Part shown: positions 34,901 through 43,639 of the stretch, one piece after another
Layout of the letters: each line of letters opens with the position of its first letter
How positions within the stretch are numbered: the first letter of the stretch is position 1
The notes under the pieces: generated by a model
Database searches by the model: none
What the model was told of the DNA's origin: nothing
What the model saw: the letters and a program-made list of their open reading frames with translations, nothing else
Position numbers and translations under genes: made by a program
Assembly: GCF_000172555.1 (NCBI RefSeq)
Contig: NZ_ABOX02000008.1
Span: forward strand, 143,001-207,000
Direction of reading: 5' to 3'
Source of the DNA: Pedosphaera parvula Ellin514
GTDB lineage: Bacteria; Verrucomicrobiota; Verrucomicrobiia; Limisphaerales; Pedosphaeraceae
Length of the DNA: 64,000 nucleotides

Positions 34901-35690
34901 AAGTCACAAATTTCCACATCTCGGGCCGCGAATCATGCTGCTCGATGCCTGCCGTCTGGATCATCTCAGAAAAATTATTTTATGCATTCAAGATGCCACC
35001 GACCAAAAGAAAACTGAGAGCCAGTTGGAATCGTTCGTTTATTCGATTGCGCATGACCTGCGCTCGCCACTGCGGGCCATGCAAGGTTTCGCGAACATGC
35101 TCGTAACCGAGCACGGCCCTGCCATGAATGAGGAAGGTCGTGAGTTTGCTGCACGCATCGAAGCCTCCGCCCGGTTCATGGACCATCTGCTATCGGATCT
35201 GCTGGCGTTCGCGAAAATTGGCAGCCAAACAATTGATTTGGGACCGGTGGACTTGCGGCAACTCGTGGAGGAGGTGGTCGCCCGCCACCAAATGGAGATT
35301 CAAGATAAGCACTCAAAGATTGAAATAGTGGGTCCCCTGCCCAAGGTGCGGGCACATGCTTCGACCCTGGGCCAGGTCATCACCAACCTGTTAAGTAATG
35401 CCCTGAAGTTTGTGGCTCCCGGCGTGTCGCCGCAGGTGCGCCTTTGGGCTGAAGTTCGTGGCGCAACCGTGATTTTATCGGTGGAGGACAATGGAATTGG
35501 AATCACCCAGGAGAATGCCAACAAACTTTTCCAGATTTTCAGACGGTTGCATACCACCTCATCATACCCTGGCACCGGCATTGGGCTGGCGATTGTTCAA
35601 AAGGGGGTGGAGCGCATGGGAGGTTCGGTGGGAGTGCAATCGACTCCTGGAAAGGGCAGCCGCTTTTGGATCGAATTGCCAACAATCTGA
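31911..35690 (+). CDS. CheB-CheR-PAS-histidine kinase hybrid
   Basis: 1259 residues from ATG 31911. The methylesterase CheB domain (~44-235) has GIGASAGGLEAF, the catalytic-His region HLDPSHES and SGTATDGTMGLEAI. The methyltransferase CheR domain (~275-535) has LGCSTGQEVYSLAMAF for SAM binding and ISCRNLMIYLDPEPQKKI. A long coiled coil of EEL repeats (~710-790) precedes two PAS-like domains. The kinase has a HisKA box (AHDLRSPLRAMQGF) and HATPase boxes (NLLSNALKF, VEDNGIGI, GTGIGLAIV). No receiver domain or membrane span is seen. It is followed 41 bp later by a response regulator that is its likely phosphoacceptor. Signals are unknown. Confidence 0.93.
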   Translation: MKGTRATTAKSSSASVKTADRTQSDPVVAKTEKLQAAEEAKSFPIVGIGASAGGLEAFIELLKALPATTGMAFVLVQHLDPSHESALTELLAKVSSMPVNQAGNDMAVERNHVYVIPPNTDMGISEGRLRLQPRGGSPAPHHSIDFFFESLAQAQQERAIGVVLSGTATDGTMGLEAIKAEGGITFAQDSSAKYDSMPRSAIAAQCVDFTLSARGIAEELVRLAKHPYVANAPGLKSDGKAKKPVPAFGKRGGNQLLLRTPDQLSSEDDKHYEKILLLLRKDCGVDFSFYKSTTILRRIHRRMVLNRQNSLEQYVLFLRENPKELSALYTDLLIGVTSFFRNPELFETLKEVVFPRLCQGDRDPTLRFWVLGCSTGQEVYSLAMAFTEFAENAAHAPQFQIFATDLNETAVEFARRGLYDKSLLERVSPERLGRFFVEEARGYRISKALRERCVFARHNVIGDPPFSRLDLISCRNLMIYLDPEPQKKIIPTFHYALKPEGFLILGASESVGSFPHLFEPVDKKQKVFARTSGSPPLFHPPATRNRPIEKRMYSNLKADIPREAAETELSAQREADRLAASRFVPPSVLIDAEFQIIQFRGQTGTYLNPPTGKPVFDLLKMAREDLVPPLRVAVNRARKENKTMRQEGVRFKENGNDCTVAIEVIPLKNLKRRCYLVLFDAGQAASPKALPVEGGLSPAKSGQSGRREAKAGQQSRRRAELEQELTETREYLQSLQEQYEAATADQQAAGEELQSANEELQSINEELETSKEELESSNEELTTINEEMVSRNEQLNRLISDLKNLHVSIHTAILVLNRDLNIRHFTPEAEAMFNLLATDAGRPLGSVRHNLDCPDLEAVVREVIDTVSVREREIQDKAGRWYSLRIRPYLTLDNKIDGAVVMLVDVNALKRSEQEVKKAHEYVQAIVENVPPLLVLDEELRVEMANDAFCRHFQVSPTETEGSLIYDLGNGQWNIPELRRLLDEILPGNTAVKNFEVSHKFPHLGPRIMLLDACRLDHLRKIILCIQDATDQKKTESQLESFVYSIAHDLRSPLRAMQGFANMLVTEHGPAMNEEGREFAARIEASARFMDHLLSDLLAFAKIGSQTIDLGPVDLRQLVEEVVARHQMEIQDKHSKIEIVGPLPKVRAHASTLGQVITNLLSNALKFVAPGVSPQVRLWAEVRGATVILSVEDNGIGITQENANKLFQIFRRLHTTSSYPGTGIGLAIVQKGVERMGGSVGVQSTPGKGSRFWIELPTI

Positions 35691-35731
35691 GCAATAAAAG
35701 CAATGCCATTTTGCTCCTGCACCCTTCAACC

Positions 35732-36190
35732 ATGACAACTGAGCCAACATTCCCGGCGAATCCGATCATCCTGCTGGTGGAGGATATGGATAACGATGTA
35801 AGGTTGATGCAAATTGCGTGCAAAAAAGCCGGTTATCAGAATGAGTTGCAGCGAGCAAAGAACGGGGTGGAAGCCATAGCCTACTTGAAAGGGGAAGGCC
35901 TTTATGGGAATCGCGATCGATTTCCATTTCCGACTGCCATGCTGTTGGATTTGAACATGCCACAAAAGGATGGTTTTGAAGTGCTCACCTGGCTGAAACA
36001 ACAGCCAAGATTGAAGCGGTTTCCCATTTTTGTGCTGACGGCTTCGAGCCAGGAGCGCGATATTGAACTGGCATTGGATTTGGGAGCCAATGGCTATCTG
36101 GTAAAACCGAGCACGATCACGGAACTGATTGAAATGGCGGAGTGCCTGCATCGGTGGCTTGGATTTAACCAGTTCGCCGCGTTGCCGTGA
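35732..36190 (+). CDS. Receiver-only response regulator (Rcp1-like)
   Basis: A 152-residue single CheY-like receiver. The acidic pocket is VEDMDNDV, the phospho-Asp lies in LLDLNMPQKDG, the Thr/Ser in VLTASSQ and the Lys in LVKPST. The long loop before the phospho-Asp is typical of Rcp1-type regulators paired with hybrid or phytochrome kinases. ATG 35732 was chosen over an upstream in-frame codon that overlaps the kinase gene. It has no output domain, so it probably acts by phosphotransfer or protein contact. Confidence 0.92.
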   Translation: MTTEPTFPANPIILLVEDMDNDVRLMQIACKKAGYQNELQRAKNGVEAIAYLKGEGLYGNRDRFPFPTAMLLDLNMPQKDGFEVLTWLKQQPRLKRFPIFVLTASSQERDIELALDLGANGYLVKPSTITELIEMAECLHRWLGFNQFAALP

Positions 36191-36288
36191 GAATTCATCA
36201 AGCTGCCTCCGTTGAAAGCCAATCAAGGAATTGGGGAAACAATACGTTCTTTGAGACATCCGTCCGAAGGGAGTTATAAGTTGATCCG

Positions 36289-39168
36289 GTGGTCTGGCTT
36301 GTTACATTGGGATTTATTGCACCCTTGAGATCAATCTGCAGCCTGAGGAGCCCGGCTTTCTGCCGATTGAACAACCTTTGCAACACACCGCAGATTTTGC
36401 TGTGGCTCGGGGCGTTCCTGACATGGATGATGGCCCTGGCGGCGACGGCACAGACGGGGTCCGTCGTGGCGGTCGATGCGAACCAGGTACTGATGATCAA
36501 CGGGCGAAAGGTGTTTGCAATCGGGTTTTCACCCGGTCCGCCGACCTATGGCAAAACCTCCAGCGGGAACGACGCGCTGCAGGAACTGCGTGATGCCGGC
36601 GCGGTCCTGTTTCGCATCACGCAGACAAATAACTGGGACAGCCAGGTGATCAGCGACCAGCAGGCGGCCTTGGATTGGGCGGCGCAACACGGGATGTATT
36701 GCTGGGTAAATTTGAGAGAACTGTCCAGGTTTTCCGCCACCGATACGAATACCCCGGCGAGCCTGCGCAATGTGGTGGATACATTTAGAAATCATCCGGC
36801 GCTGGGTTTGTGGAAGAATTTCGATGAGTCCTGGTGGGCCGGGGTATCGGAGGCGGATTTGCAGCGAGGGTATGAGGTCACCAAGCAGGAGGATGCCAAT
36901 CATCCGGTGGTGCAAACGCACGCCCCGCGCGGGACTGTGCCCGACCTGCAACCATACAATGCGGCGGCGGACATCCTGGCGTTGGATATTTATCCAGTGA
37001 GCATCCCGCCCGGCGCTCATTCACTGCTCCCGAATAAGGAGATCAGCATGGTGGGGGATTGGACGGAGTTTTTGTCGCTGGTGGCGGCGGGTGGGAAGGA
37101 GTATTGGATGATTGAGCAAATCGCGTGGAGCGGGGTTACGCCGCCGAGCAAGACGCTGATCTTCCCGACTTACACGCAGGAGCGCTTCATGGCGTATCAG
37201 GCAATCATCAACGGTGCGCGCGGCCTGGTGTACTTCGGCGGAAACATCGCTGCCACGTTGAATACACAGGATGCGCCGCTTGGGTGGAACTGGACCTTTT
37301 GGAACGACGTGCTCAAGCCAGTGGTCCAGCAGTTAGGCGATCACAATGTGCTCGCACAAGCCTTGGTGGCCACGAATTCCACTTTGCCGATTACAATGAG
37401 CGGAACGACGGCGCCCGATGTGGAGTACTGTGTGCGCGAGGTGCCGCCGTACTTGTACATTCTGGCCAGCAAGCGGGAAGGAACGGTGACGAATGTTACC
37501 TTCAGCGGGCTGCCATCATGGGCCCTCAAAGGAGAGGTTCTTTACGAGTCACCCCGGGTGGTCGCGGCACAGAACGGGCAGTTTGAGGACGTATTCGCGC
37601 CGTTTGATGTGCATGTTTATCGTTTCTCCCAGACCAATCAACCGCCGACGATCCTGTTTCAGCCGCAGAGCCGGACGAACAGCGTGGGAACAACGGCCAG
37701 CTTCAGCGTGACAGCGGATGGCACCGGTCCGCTGACGTACCAATGGCGAAAGAACGGTTTCAATCTAACCGATGGTGGCAATGTTTTCGGTGCGGGCCTG
37801 CCAAGCCTGATGGTGACCAATATTTCACTCTCAGATGCCGCGGGGTACGATGTGGTGGTCACGGGGTTCGGCAGCGTGACGAGTGCTCCCACGGCAACTC
37901 TCTCTGTGCTGGCAAGTCAGAGTCCCACGATCAATGGACAACCTCAAAGCCGGGCAAACTATGCAGGAACAACGGTCAGTTTCAGCGTGACGGCGGACGG
38001 CACCAGTCCGTTGGTTTACCAATGGAGAAAGGACGGTTCGAACATCGTGGATGGCGGCGTGATTTCCGGAGCGAGCGCGCCGACGCTGACATTAACGGGA
38101 ATCAGTTCTGTCGATGCCGGGAGTTACAGCGTGGTGGTCAGCAACGTGGCGGGTAGCGTGCTCAGCATACCGGCTACATTGACGGTGATTTATCCGTTAC
38201 CGTTTTATGAACCTTTCGATTATGCGGCCGGGTTGGACCTGGGCGGGCAGATTGGTGGGAACTACCTGGGGTGGTCTGACATCGGCACGGGCACGGTCGG
38301 ACCATTCATTATCGTGCAGACCAACAGCCTGATGGTGCCGGGGTTGATGCCGGCGGCGGGCAACAGCATCCGGTTTGGCGGCCTGGGCAAGAGCGTGCGC
38401 CTTTCCATGCCAGCGGGAATGCCGGTTACGAGTGGGACACTCTACTATTCGTTTGCCTTGCAGGTGTTGGATACCAATGGCCTGTCCTCCGCGGGAACAT
38501 TCCTCGCCGGGTTTAACAACTCGATTGGTGCCCAGGCGAACCAGCCGACGGTGGTGGGAACGCGCCTTTACATGCGCGCCACCAATGATGGATTTAATCT
38601 GGGGGTTTCAAAAAATTCCTCGGTTGCCAGCGATTGGGTGTGGGACCCGCGCACTTTCACGACGAACCAGGTATTGTTTATCGTGGGCTCTTACACGTTC
38701 AACCCGGCGACAACGAGCGACGACATTTCGAAACTATGGATCAATCCGGGTGAGGCGGACTTGGCGGCGACTGCAGAACCAGCAGCTATGCTGGTGGCCA
38801 CCAACGGTTCCGACATCACAGCCAACCAGATTGCGAGCTTTGTATTCCTGCAACGCGCAACCACAGAGCCAGCTGCGATGGTGGCTGATGAATTACGCAT
38901 CGGCAGGACGTGGGCGGAGGTGACGCCGTTGCCGCCGCCGATCATGGTGTTGCTGACCGGTATGAAAAAACTGAGCAATGGCGCATTTCAGTTTGCTTAC
39001 AGCAACAGCAACAGCAGCGGGCAGAGCGGCAGCACGTATGTTTCCACGAACCTGACCGACTGGACGCCACTGGGGACGGCCACGCAAATTTCAGCCGGAC
39101 GGTTTGAGTTTACAGATCCAGCGGCGACGAATTACCTGCGGCGTTTCTATCAATTACGCACACCGTGA
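36289..39168 (+). CDS. Secreted TIM-barrel glycoside hydrolase-like protein with two Ig domains and shared tail
   Basis: 959 residues from GTG 36289; no better start is seen. The signal core is ILLWLGAFLTWMMALAATAQ (~36-55). Residues ~57-460 look like a TIM-barrel glycosidase of clan GH-A: a candidate acid/base in LWKNFDESWW and nucleophile in WMIEQIAWSG. Two Ig-like domains follow (~465-550 and ~555-640, each with QP-x-S ... TYQWRKNG/VYQWRKDG). A ~240-residue module (~645-890) with LYYSFALQV, AGFNNSIG, ITANQIASF and ADELRIGRTW is shared with the protein at 46520. It ends with the tail domain (YVSTNLTDW ... RRFYQL). The substrate is unknown. Confidence 0.8.
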   Translation: MVWLVTLGFIAPLRSICSLRSPAFCRLNNLCNTPQILLWLGAFLTWMMALAATAQTGSVVAVDANQVLMINGRKVFAIGFSPGPPTYGKTSSGNDALQELRDAGAVLFRITQTNNWDSQVISDQQAALDWAAQHGMYCWVNLRELSRFSATDTNTPASLRNVVDTFRNHPALGLWKNFDESWWAGVSEADLQRGYEVTKQEDANHPVVQTHAPRGTVPDLQPYNAAADILALDIYPVSIPPGAHSLLPNKEISMVGDWTEFLSLVAAGGKEYWMIEQIAWSGVTPPSKTLIFPTYTQERFMAYQAIINGARGLVYFGGNIAATLNTQDAPLGWNWTFWNDVLKPVVQQLGDHNVLAQALVATNSTLPITMSGTTAPDVEYCVREVPPYLYILASKREGTVTNVTFSGLPSWALKGEVLYESPRVVAAQNGQFEDVFAPFDVHVYRFSQTNQPPTILFQPQSRTNSVGTTASFSVTADGTGPLTYQWRKNGFNLTDGGNVFGAGLPSLMVTNISLSDAAGYDVVVTGFGSVTSAPTATLSVLASQSPTINGQPQSRANYAGTTVSFSVTADGTSPLVYQWRKDGSNIVDGGVISGASAPTLTLTGISSVDAGSYSVVVSNVAGSVLSIPATLTVIYPLPFYEPFDYAAGLDLGGQIGGNYLGWSDIGTGTVGPFIIVQTNSLMVPGLMPAAGNSIRFGGLGKSVRLSMPAGMPVTSGTLYYSFALQVLDTNGLSSAGTFLAGFNNSIGAQANQPTVVGTRLYMRATNDGFNLGVSKNSSVASDWVWDPRTFTTNQVLFIVGSYTFNPATTSDDISKLWINPGEADLAATAEPAAMLVATNGSDITANQIASFVFLQRATTEPAAMVADELRIGRTWAEVTPLPPPIMVLLTGMKKLSNGAFQFAYSNSNSSGQSGSTYVSTNLTDWTPLGTATQISAGRFEFTDPAATNYLRRFYQLRTP

Positions 39169-39213
39169 CAGGAAAAGCGTGATGTGAGATAACTGTCCTG
39201 TTCGGACCATACT

Positions 39214-39885
39214 TTGAAACCACAAATAAAAATTGCAGAAACGACGACCCCTGACGGAGCACGGCTGATCCTATACGAGCATGATGGGAATTATTGCATC
39301 CGCTTGAACGGGCAGGAGCTGATGAATTCCACGATCGCGGCTTCGGAGCTCGCGCTGGGAGAGTTGGCCTGCGCGAGATTGATTGGGCAGGCGGCACCTT
39401 GCATATTGATTGGAGGGTTGGGCCTGGGGTTCACTTTGAAGAGTGTGTTGAAACAGACGGGGCCGGAAGCCGGGGTGGAAGTGGTGGAGTTGATTCCTGA
39501 AGTGGTGGAGTGGAACCGGAAATTTTTGGCGCATGTGAACGGGACTTTGTTGGATGATGTCCGGGTGAGAGTTTCGGTGGAAGATGTGTGGGAGGTGCTG
39601 GCGCGGGCAGGGCGGGAAAAGTATGACGCGCTGGTGATGGACATCGACAATGGTCCGAGCGCCATGGTGCACAAGCAGAATGCGCGGCTGTACAGCCGGA
39701 CGGGGTTGCAAAGAATCGCGGCTGCGCTTAAGCCCGGGGGACGAGCTGCGTTCTGGTCTGCCCGTGCGGACCGTATTTTTGCTGAGCATCTCGCGAGAAC
39801 GGGTTTAAGGGTTGAAGCGGTTCCGGCGAAGATGCATGCCAATGCCAAGCGGTGTGCGTATACCGTCTATGTGGCGGATAAGTAA
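39214..39885 (+). CDS. Spermidine-synthase-like / SAM-dependent methyltransferase fold protein
   Basis: A 223-residue protein. It begins at TTG with a weak ribosome site. The Rossmann motif ILIGGLGLGFTLKSVL (~62-77) corresponds to the GGGxG loop of spermidine synthases, followed by VEVVELIPEVVEWNR with the acidic residue at the end of beta-2 and YDALVMDIDNGP. It lacks the usual polyamine-synthase aspartate pair pattern, so the substrate is uncertain. It is cytoplasmic. Confidence 0.75.
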   Translation: MKPQIKIAETTTPDGARLILYEHDGNYCIRLNGQELMNSTIAASELALGELACARLIGQAAPCILIGGLGLGFTLKSVLKQTGPEAGVEVVELIPEVVEWNRKFLAHVNGTLLDDVRVRVSVEDVWEVLARAGREKYDALVMDIDNGPSAMVHKQNARLYSRTGLQRIAAALKPGGRAAFWSARADRIFAEHLARTGLRVEAVPAKMHANAKRCAYTVYVADK

Positions 39886-40562
39886 GCTGGTTACGAGATG
39901 ATTACACTATATTTTACAGACCACAACGTGGCATTTATAACATTTCTCAAAAATGAATGTTGGAAACGGAGCGAGCTATTGGCCGCCTCATCGGTTGGGG
40001 GGCGTGGGAGTCAATCGAGGCGGCGCGGAGTCCGGGCGCATCTTCCCTCACCCCGGCCTTCTCCCATTGCCAATGGTATCTGCACAAGTCCGGCAAGTGG
40101 CTGTAGTGCGGGTCGAAGGACGCTCATGGGTTGTTGGGTTGGAGACTTGCAGGTGAGAATGCTGCGACCCGGAAAGCGGGGATTGCGCCATCCTGTTCCG
40201 CTTCGGATGGCGGGAGTTGAAAGTTGGCATCGTGGGTCGAAGCGGTTTTTTTAGGGGAACGTGTTCCCAGGCCTGCGCCTGCGGCTCCGACCTGGGCTAA
40301 GATAAAGCCGGCCCTTTGGGCCTGAAGAAATGGAGGCTCGAGCCAATCGGCACGCTTCGTGCAATTTTCCCGACTTTGGCATCCATCATGGCCCCATTTG
40401 GATGGGGAAGAAGGATAGGAAAGCGCGCCCGGAGCCTGCTGCGACGGCCTCCATAAATGACATTCTTTGTGGAGTACGGTCTAACCGCGCGAACTCACCT
40501 TTTTAATATCCTTCGTAGGTCCTTGTTTTTCTCTTATTGACAGCTGTATATTCGAACATTCG
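39886..40562. other. 677-bp intergenic region with a disrupted R1 repeat
   Basis: R1 copy C begins at 39935 and its right end reappears at 40456-40485; between them lie ~385 bp of unrelated sequence with short GC-rich inverted repeats (for example GGAACGTGTTCC near 40256). No convincing gene is present. TTGACA at 40537-40542 lies close to the following response-regulator start but has no well-spaced -10 box. Confidence 0.5.
39935..40485. repeat. Dispersed repeat R1, copy C, interrupted
   Basis: The left ~135 bp (39935-40069) match copies A and B (AACATTTCTCAAAAATGAATG, GCCGCCTCATCGGTTGGGG). The last ~30 bp at 40456-40485 (TGACATTCTTTGTGGAGTAC) match their right end. The centre is replaced by other sequence. 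Confidence 0.65.
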
Positions 40563-40997
40563 ATGAAACGAATTCTGCTGGCGGAAGATAGGGATGACGA
40601 TGTGGTTTTGCTCAAGATCGCTCTAAACGGTGTGGGGCAACCGCATGTGTTGGACGTGGCCACGGATGGAGAAGAGGCCCTAACCTATCTTAAACGCGTT
40701 CTGCCCACTGTCCTGACCAAGAATTCAGAAGCTCCTGACCTGGTGTTGCTCGACATCAAAATGCCAAAAGTGGACGGGTTGGAGGTGCTTCAGTGGATAC
40801 GCCAGCAGCCGGAGTTTTTGGATTTGCCGGTATTGATGTTCACCTCTTCGGATCGCAAGGATGATATCGCCAAAGCTTACAGCCTGGGTGCGAACTCGTA
40901 TGTCGTAAAGACCGGTGACCTGGATGAACTCTCCCGTTGCCTGAAAATTTTACTCGATTATTGGTTGGAGGTGCATCAGCGTTTGCCCAATCAATGA
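40563..40997 (+). CDS. Receiver-only response regulator
   Basis: A 144-residue CheY-like receiver of the Rcp1 type. The acidic pocket is LAEDRDDDV, the phospho-Asp is in LLDIKMPKVDG, with FTSSD and VVKTGD for the conserved Ser/Thr and Lys. It has no output domain. It lies 4.4 kb from the hybrid kinase gene and could be a second partner. It is downstream of the right end of R1 copy C, which may supply transcription. Confidence 0.92.
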   Translation: MKRILLAEDRDDDVVLLKIALNGVGQPHVLDVATDGEEALTYLKRVLPTVLTKNSEAPDLVLLDIKMPKVDGLEVLQWIRQQPEFLDLPVLMFTSSDRKDDIAKAYSLGANSYVVKTGDLDELSRCLKILLDYWLEVHQRLPNQ

Positions 40998-41111
40998 GTA
41001 GGGAAAGATGTTAAGGTGGAATGGCGAGAGGCTATTCAACACGCGGCTTCCACACTCGATTTTACTGGTCGTCCGAACTCAGCACCTGTGCATGCTTGAT
41101 GAGCCAGCTGT

Positions 41112-41648
41112 TCACTGCGGCAGCTTATAGCCCATGAGTCTGCCGATGAAAGCCAGAACTCTCATCATATTGTGGGGCGGTTTTGCGGATTTGATTTCCT
41201 GCTCATGATCCACAAACAGCATCGAAACCAACACAAGCGAGCCGAAGTCCTTCGGGGGAAGTTTCAATCTTCCCGCAGACACCAGCGCGTGGAACCGGCG
41301 GAAAAAACGCTCAAAACCAAGCGCCGGTTTATGCACGTTTAGCAGTCGCACTTCTTCTGTGTGGGCGTTTTTCAGGGTGTGTGGTGTTCCTGCCGGCACA
41401 GTGATGGATTCCCCAGGCTTCAGCTCCCGCCATTGACCAGCAACGCAGACATCCAGTGTGCCAGAGAGGACCTGGTAACTTTCCTCCGCGTGTGGATGGA
41501 TATGCAGCGGCGGTCCAGCAAAACCCGGGACCAACACGTTGATTGCCTCGAAAAATCTGCCGTCCGAATCCGCCGTGGACTGGGTAATTTCCCACCACAT
41601 GCCGATGGGAGCGAAATCGAGGATGCGGTCGTGGTCTTTTGAGATCAT
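41112..41648 (-). CDS. Cupin-domain protein
   Basis: 178 residues from ATG 41648. The cupin barrel (~25-105) has the metal-binding pattern HIHPHAEESYQVLSGTLDV with a second motif VPAGTPHTLKN. The remaining ~70 residues are helical with no recognised motif. It starts one base after the stop of the upstream membrane-protein gene, so the two are translationally linked. The metal and substrate are unknown. Confidence 0.85.
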   Translation of the reverse strand: MISKDHDRILDFAPIGMWWEITQSTADSDGRFFEAINVLVPGFAGPPLHIHPHAEESYQVLSGTLDVCVAGQWRELKPGESITVPAGTPHTLKNAHTEEVRLLNVHKPALGFERFFRRFHALVSAGRLKLPPKDFGSLVLVSMLFVDHEQEIKSAKPPHNMMRVLAFIGRLMGYKLPQ

Positions 41649-41649
41649 A

Positions 41650-42141
41650 TTAGTCTGGTCCTGTGTTGATGCGGCCGCCCATGCCGGGACAGCGGTTGGT
41701 TGTAGCTTCGGCATTCTTGCTTTTCCGGGCCAGGCGGCCCAGTGCGACAAAGCCAGCGGATGCGATTCCGTAAAACATCATCCAGTGGCCCGAGAAGCCT
41801 CGAAGCTCCAGGTAAAAAGGGACTCCGTGCTTTGGATACTGTTGCGTGCAATAAATAAAATAAACGAAGTGCAGTATGGCGTAAGCGAACAGAACAGCGC
41901 AAGCGACGCGCACCCACTTGGGCAATACGGCAAGCAGATGTTTCATATTGTTTCGTCCCGCTTTCGGCATCGTCCGGTTGGCAAGAATGACGAGCGGAAA
42001 CCAAACAACGAAGATCCCGACGTGGAGAATAAACACCGACTTGCCCCACGGTGGTTCAACGTGTAGCCAACCCATGAGGTGACATGCGATGCTCGCGATC
42101 AGCCCTGTCAGCGCTGTTACCATTAGTAGAATGTAACCCAT
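41650..42141 (-). CDS. Small integral membrane protein
   Basis: 163 residues from ATG 42141 (a TTG at 42189 is an alternative). About four hydrophobic segments: YILLMVTALTGLIASIAC, SVFILHVGIFVVWFPLVILA, VACAVLFAYAILHFVYFI and WMMFYGIASAGFVALG. No family was recognised. It forms a minus-strand cluster with the 134-residue gene upstream and the cupin gene downstream. Confidence 0.7.
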   Translation of the reverse strand: MGYILLMVTALTGLIASIACHLMGWLHVEPPWGKSVFILHVGIFVVWFPLVILANRTMPKAGRNNMKHLLAVLPKWVRVACAVLFAYAILHFVYFIYCTQQYPKHGVPFYLELRGFSGHWMMFYGIASAGFVALGRLARKSKNAEATTNRCPGMGGRINTGPD

Positions 42142-42198
42142 AATAATATTAGGTTGGGAAGGTGTCGTGACGCATGTGTTAGTCTCCAAGATTATAAC

Positions 42199-42603
42199 TC
42201 AGATCTCCTGCCAGCCATCCATGTCCATCTGGTTGATTCGCTCGGGCTGGCCTAAAGCGCGAAGGCAGGCTAGTGCCGCTGCCGTTGCGAAACCCATGCC
42301 GCAATCAGATGGCAACTGGGCTCCACGAAACTTGGTAAACACAACACAACCGCATTGGTCACGAAAGCCTCGTGTCGCATATAAGACACCGGATTGTGCT
42401 GAGCCTTCACAACAGAGGAATAACGCCTGGCTCTTCGGATACAACGCCAAACATTCCGGGGTCGCCTCCAAAACGACGGGCTGCTCGAACTGGGATCGGA
42501 GATTGAATTCTCCTTCCTCCAGCAGAACACCGACGGTGATGATCGCCGTACCAGCATCGTAACGTTTCCTTATCGTAGCAGTGCCTCGCTGGTCAGTTTT
42601 CAT
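42199..42603 (-). CDS. Hypothetical soluble protein
   Basis: A 134-residue protein with several cysteines (LFLCCEGSAQSG, DQCGCVVF, LACLRAL). The N-terminus is basic; no signal peptide or membrane span is seen. It begins with ATG and is 57 bp upstream of the membrane-protein gene. Function is unknown. Confidence 0.55.
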   Translation of the reverse strand: MKTDQRGTATIRKRYDAGTAIITVGVLLEEGEFNLRSQFEQPVVLEATPECLALYPKSQALFLCCEGSAQSGVLYATRGFRDQCGCVVFTKFRGAQLPSDCGMGFATAAALACLRALGQPERINQMDMDGWQEI

Positions 42604-42799
42604 GAGATGTACGCATGCAGAGATTAACTTGGCATTTGGGCAGCGGTCCGTTGATTACATGAGGGGATGAGCACGGAATGTCTAGATTAACAAACTTCCT
42701 TTCCATTGGCCGAATGGACAAAAGTTGGAACATTTTTTCACCACACTTGTTGGGGATGGTGTGGCGGGAAGTAATTAAAATCAAGTTTTTGATCTCATC

Positions 42800-43039
42800 T
42801 TAGCCGATATGCAGCGCAATATACGGAACCAGGTTGAAAAGAAGGATTACTATTTTGTATACCGCCATGGCTGCGTAGTGGATGGTGTCGAATTGCTCTG
42901 TTGTAAGACAAAATAATCGACCGTGGAGTCGATACATCCAGTTGTGAGCGAAAATGAAGACAAGAAACCAGACGAGCAGCACGCAGTAGTTAATGACCGT
43001 ACACCATAGAAGGATGTGGCGTATTGAATCGATGTTCAT
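42800..43039 (-). CDS. DUF6868-like small membrane protein, copy 1
   Basis: 79 residues with two membrane segments (LLWCTVINYCVLLVWFLVFIF and AVYKIVILLFNLVPYIAL) linked by a polar loop containing LTTEQFDTIHY. It is ~75% identical by eye to the gene at 43394-43639, 350 bp away. I recall this as DUF6868. Function is unknown. Confidence 0.75.
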   Translation of the reverse strand: MNIDSIRHILLWCTVINYCVLLVWFLVFIFAHNWMYRLHGRLFCLTTEQFDTIHYAAMAVYKIVILLFNLVPYIALHIG

Positions 43040-43393
43040 GGGCGACTCTCGTTGATGCCTAAGTGAGGCGAGTAAAGTATTCGCAAATATAACGGAGGAT
43101 GCGCGGGTGGGTTCCGCTTCGGATTACGGGTGCTGAGCTGTTTAAAATCCCGGGCCGAAGCGGGGATTCTCTTTTGGGATTTACTTCTATAGACATGCCG
43201 GTCCTACGGACCTTAAGCAGGTGGCCGTTTATCCCTGGTGAGCTGGGTAAAATGTGGGCTGGAATGACGGTTTGACGAAAGCCACTCGCAAGCCACCGAA
43301 TGGCCTTTCTTGCCAAAACTTTTCCAACTTCACTTAGACTATGTCGCCTGACGCAGAAGGCAAGCTGGTGCTTGGTTTGTATGGCGCAGGTTG
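43040..43393. other. 354-bp spacer between the DUF6868 twins
   Basis: It holds the upstream region of copy 1 and an inverted repeat CCGCTTCGG ... CCGAAGCGG near 43111-43162 that may be a terminator-like or repeat structure. No gene is recognised. Confidence 0.4.
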
Positions 43394-43639
43394 TCAGTGT
43401 ATGATGATGAGAAGCACAATATATGGGACAAGGTTGAAAAGGAGGATTCCTATTTTGTATACCGCCATGGCGGTGTAGTGGATGGTGTCGAATTGTTCAG
43501 GTGTCAGGCGGAACCATTTCGTGTGGAAGCGATAAATGCAGTCGTGAGCGAACATCAAGGCGAAGAACCATACCAGCAGGATGCAGTAGTTAATGACTGT
43601 GCACCATAGTAGGAAGTGGCGGATGAAATTGATGTTCAT
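43394..43639 (-). CDS. DUF6868-like small membrane protein, copy 2
   Basis: 81 residues, two membrane segments (LLWCTVINYCILLVWFFALMF and AVYKIGILLFNLVPYIVLLI) with LTPEQFDTIHY between. It is a tandem duplicate of the gene at 42800-43039. The strong conservation of the polar loop in both copies suggests it matters. Confidence 0.75.
   Translation of the reverse strand: MNINFIRHFLLWCTVINYCILLVWFFALMFAHDCIYRFHTKWFRLTPEQFDTIHYTAMAVYKIGILLFNLVPYIVLLIIIH

Noticed and set aside
40530..40562. TTGACA near the response-regulator start as a promoter
   Set aside because: TATATT lies only about four bases after TTGACA, so the spacing does not fit sigma-70.
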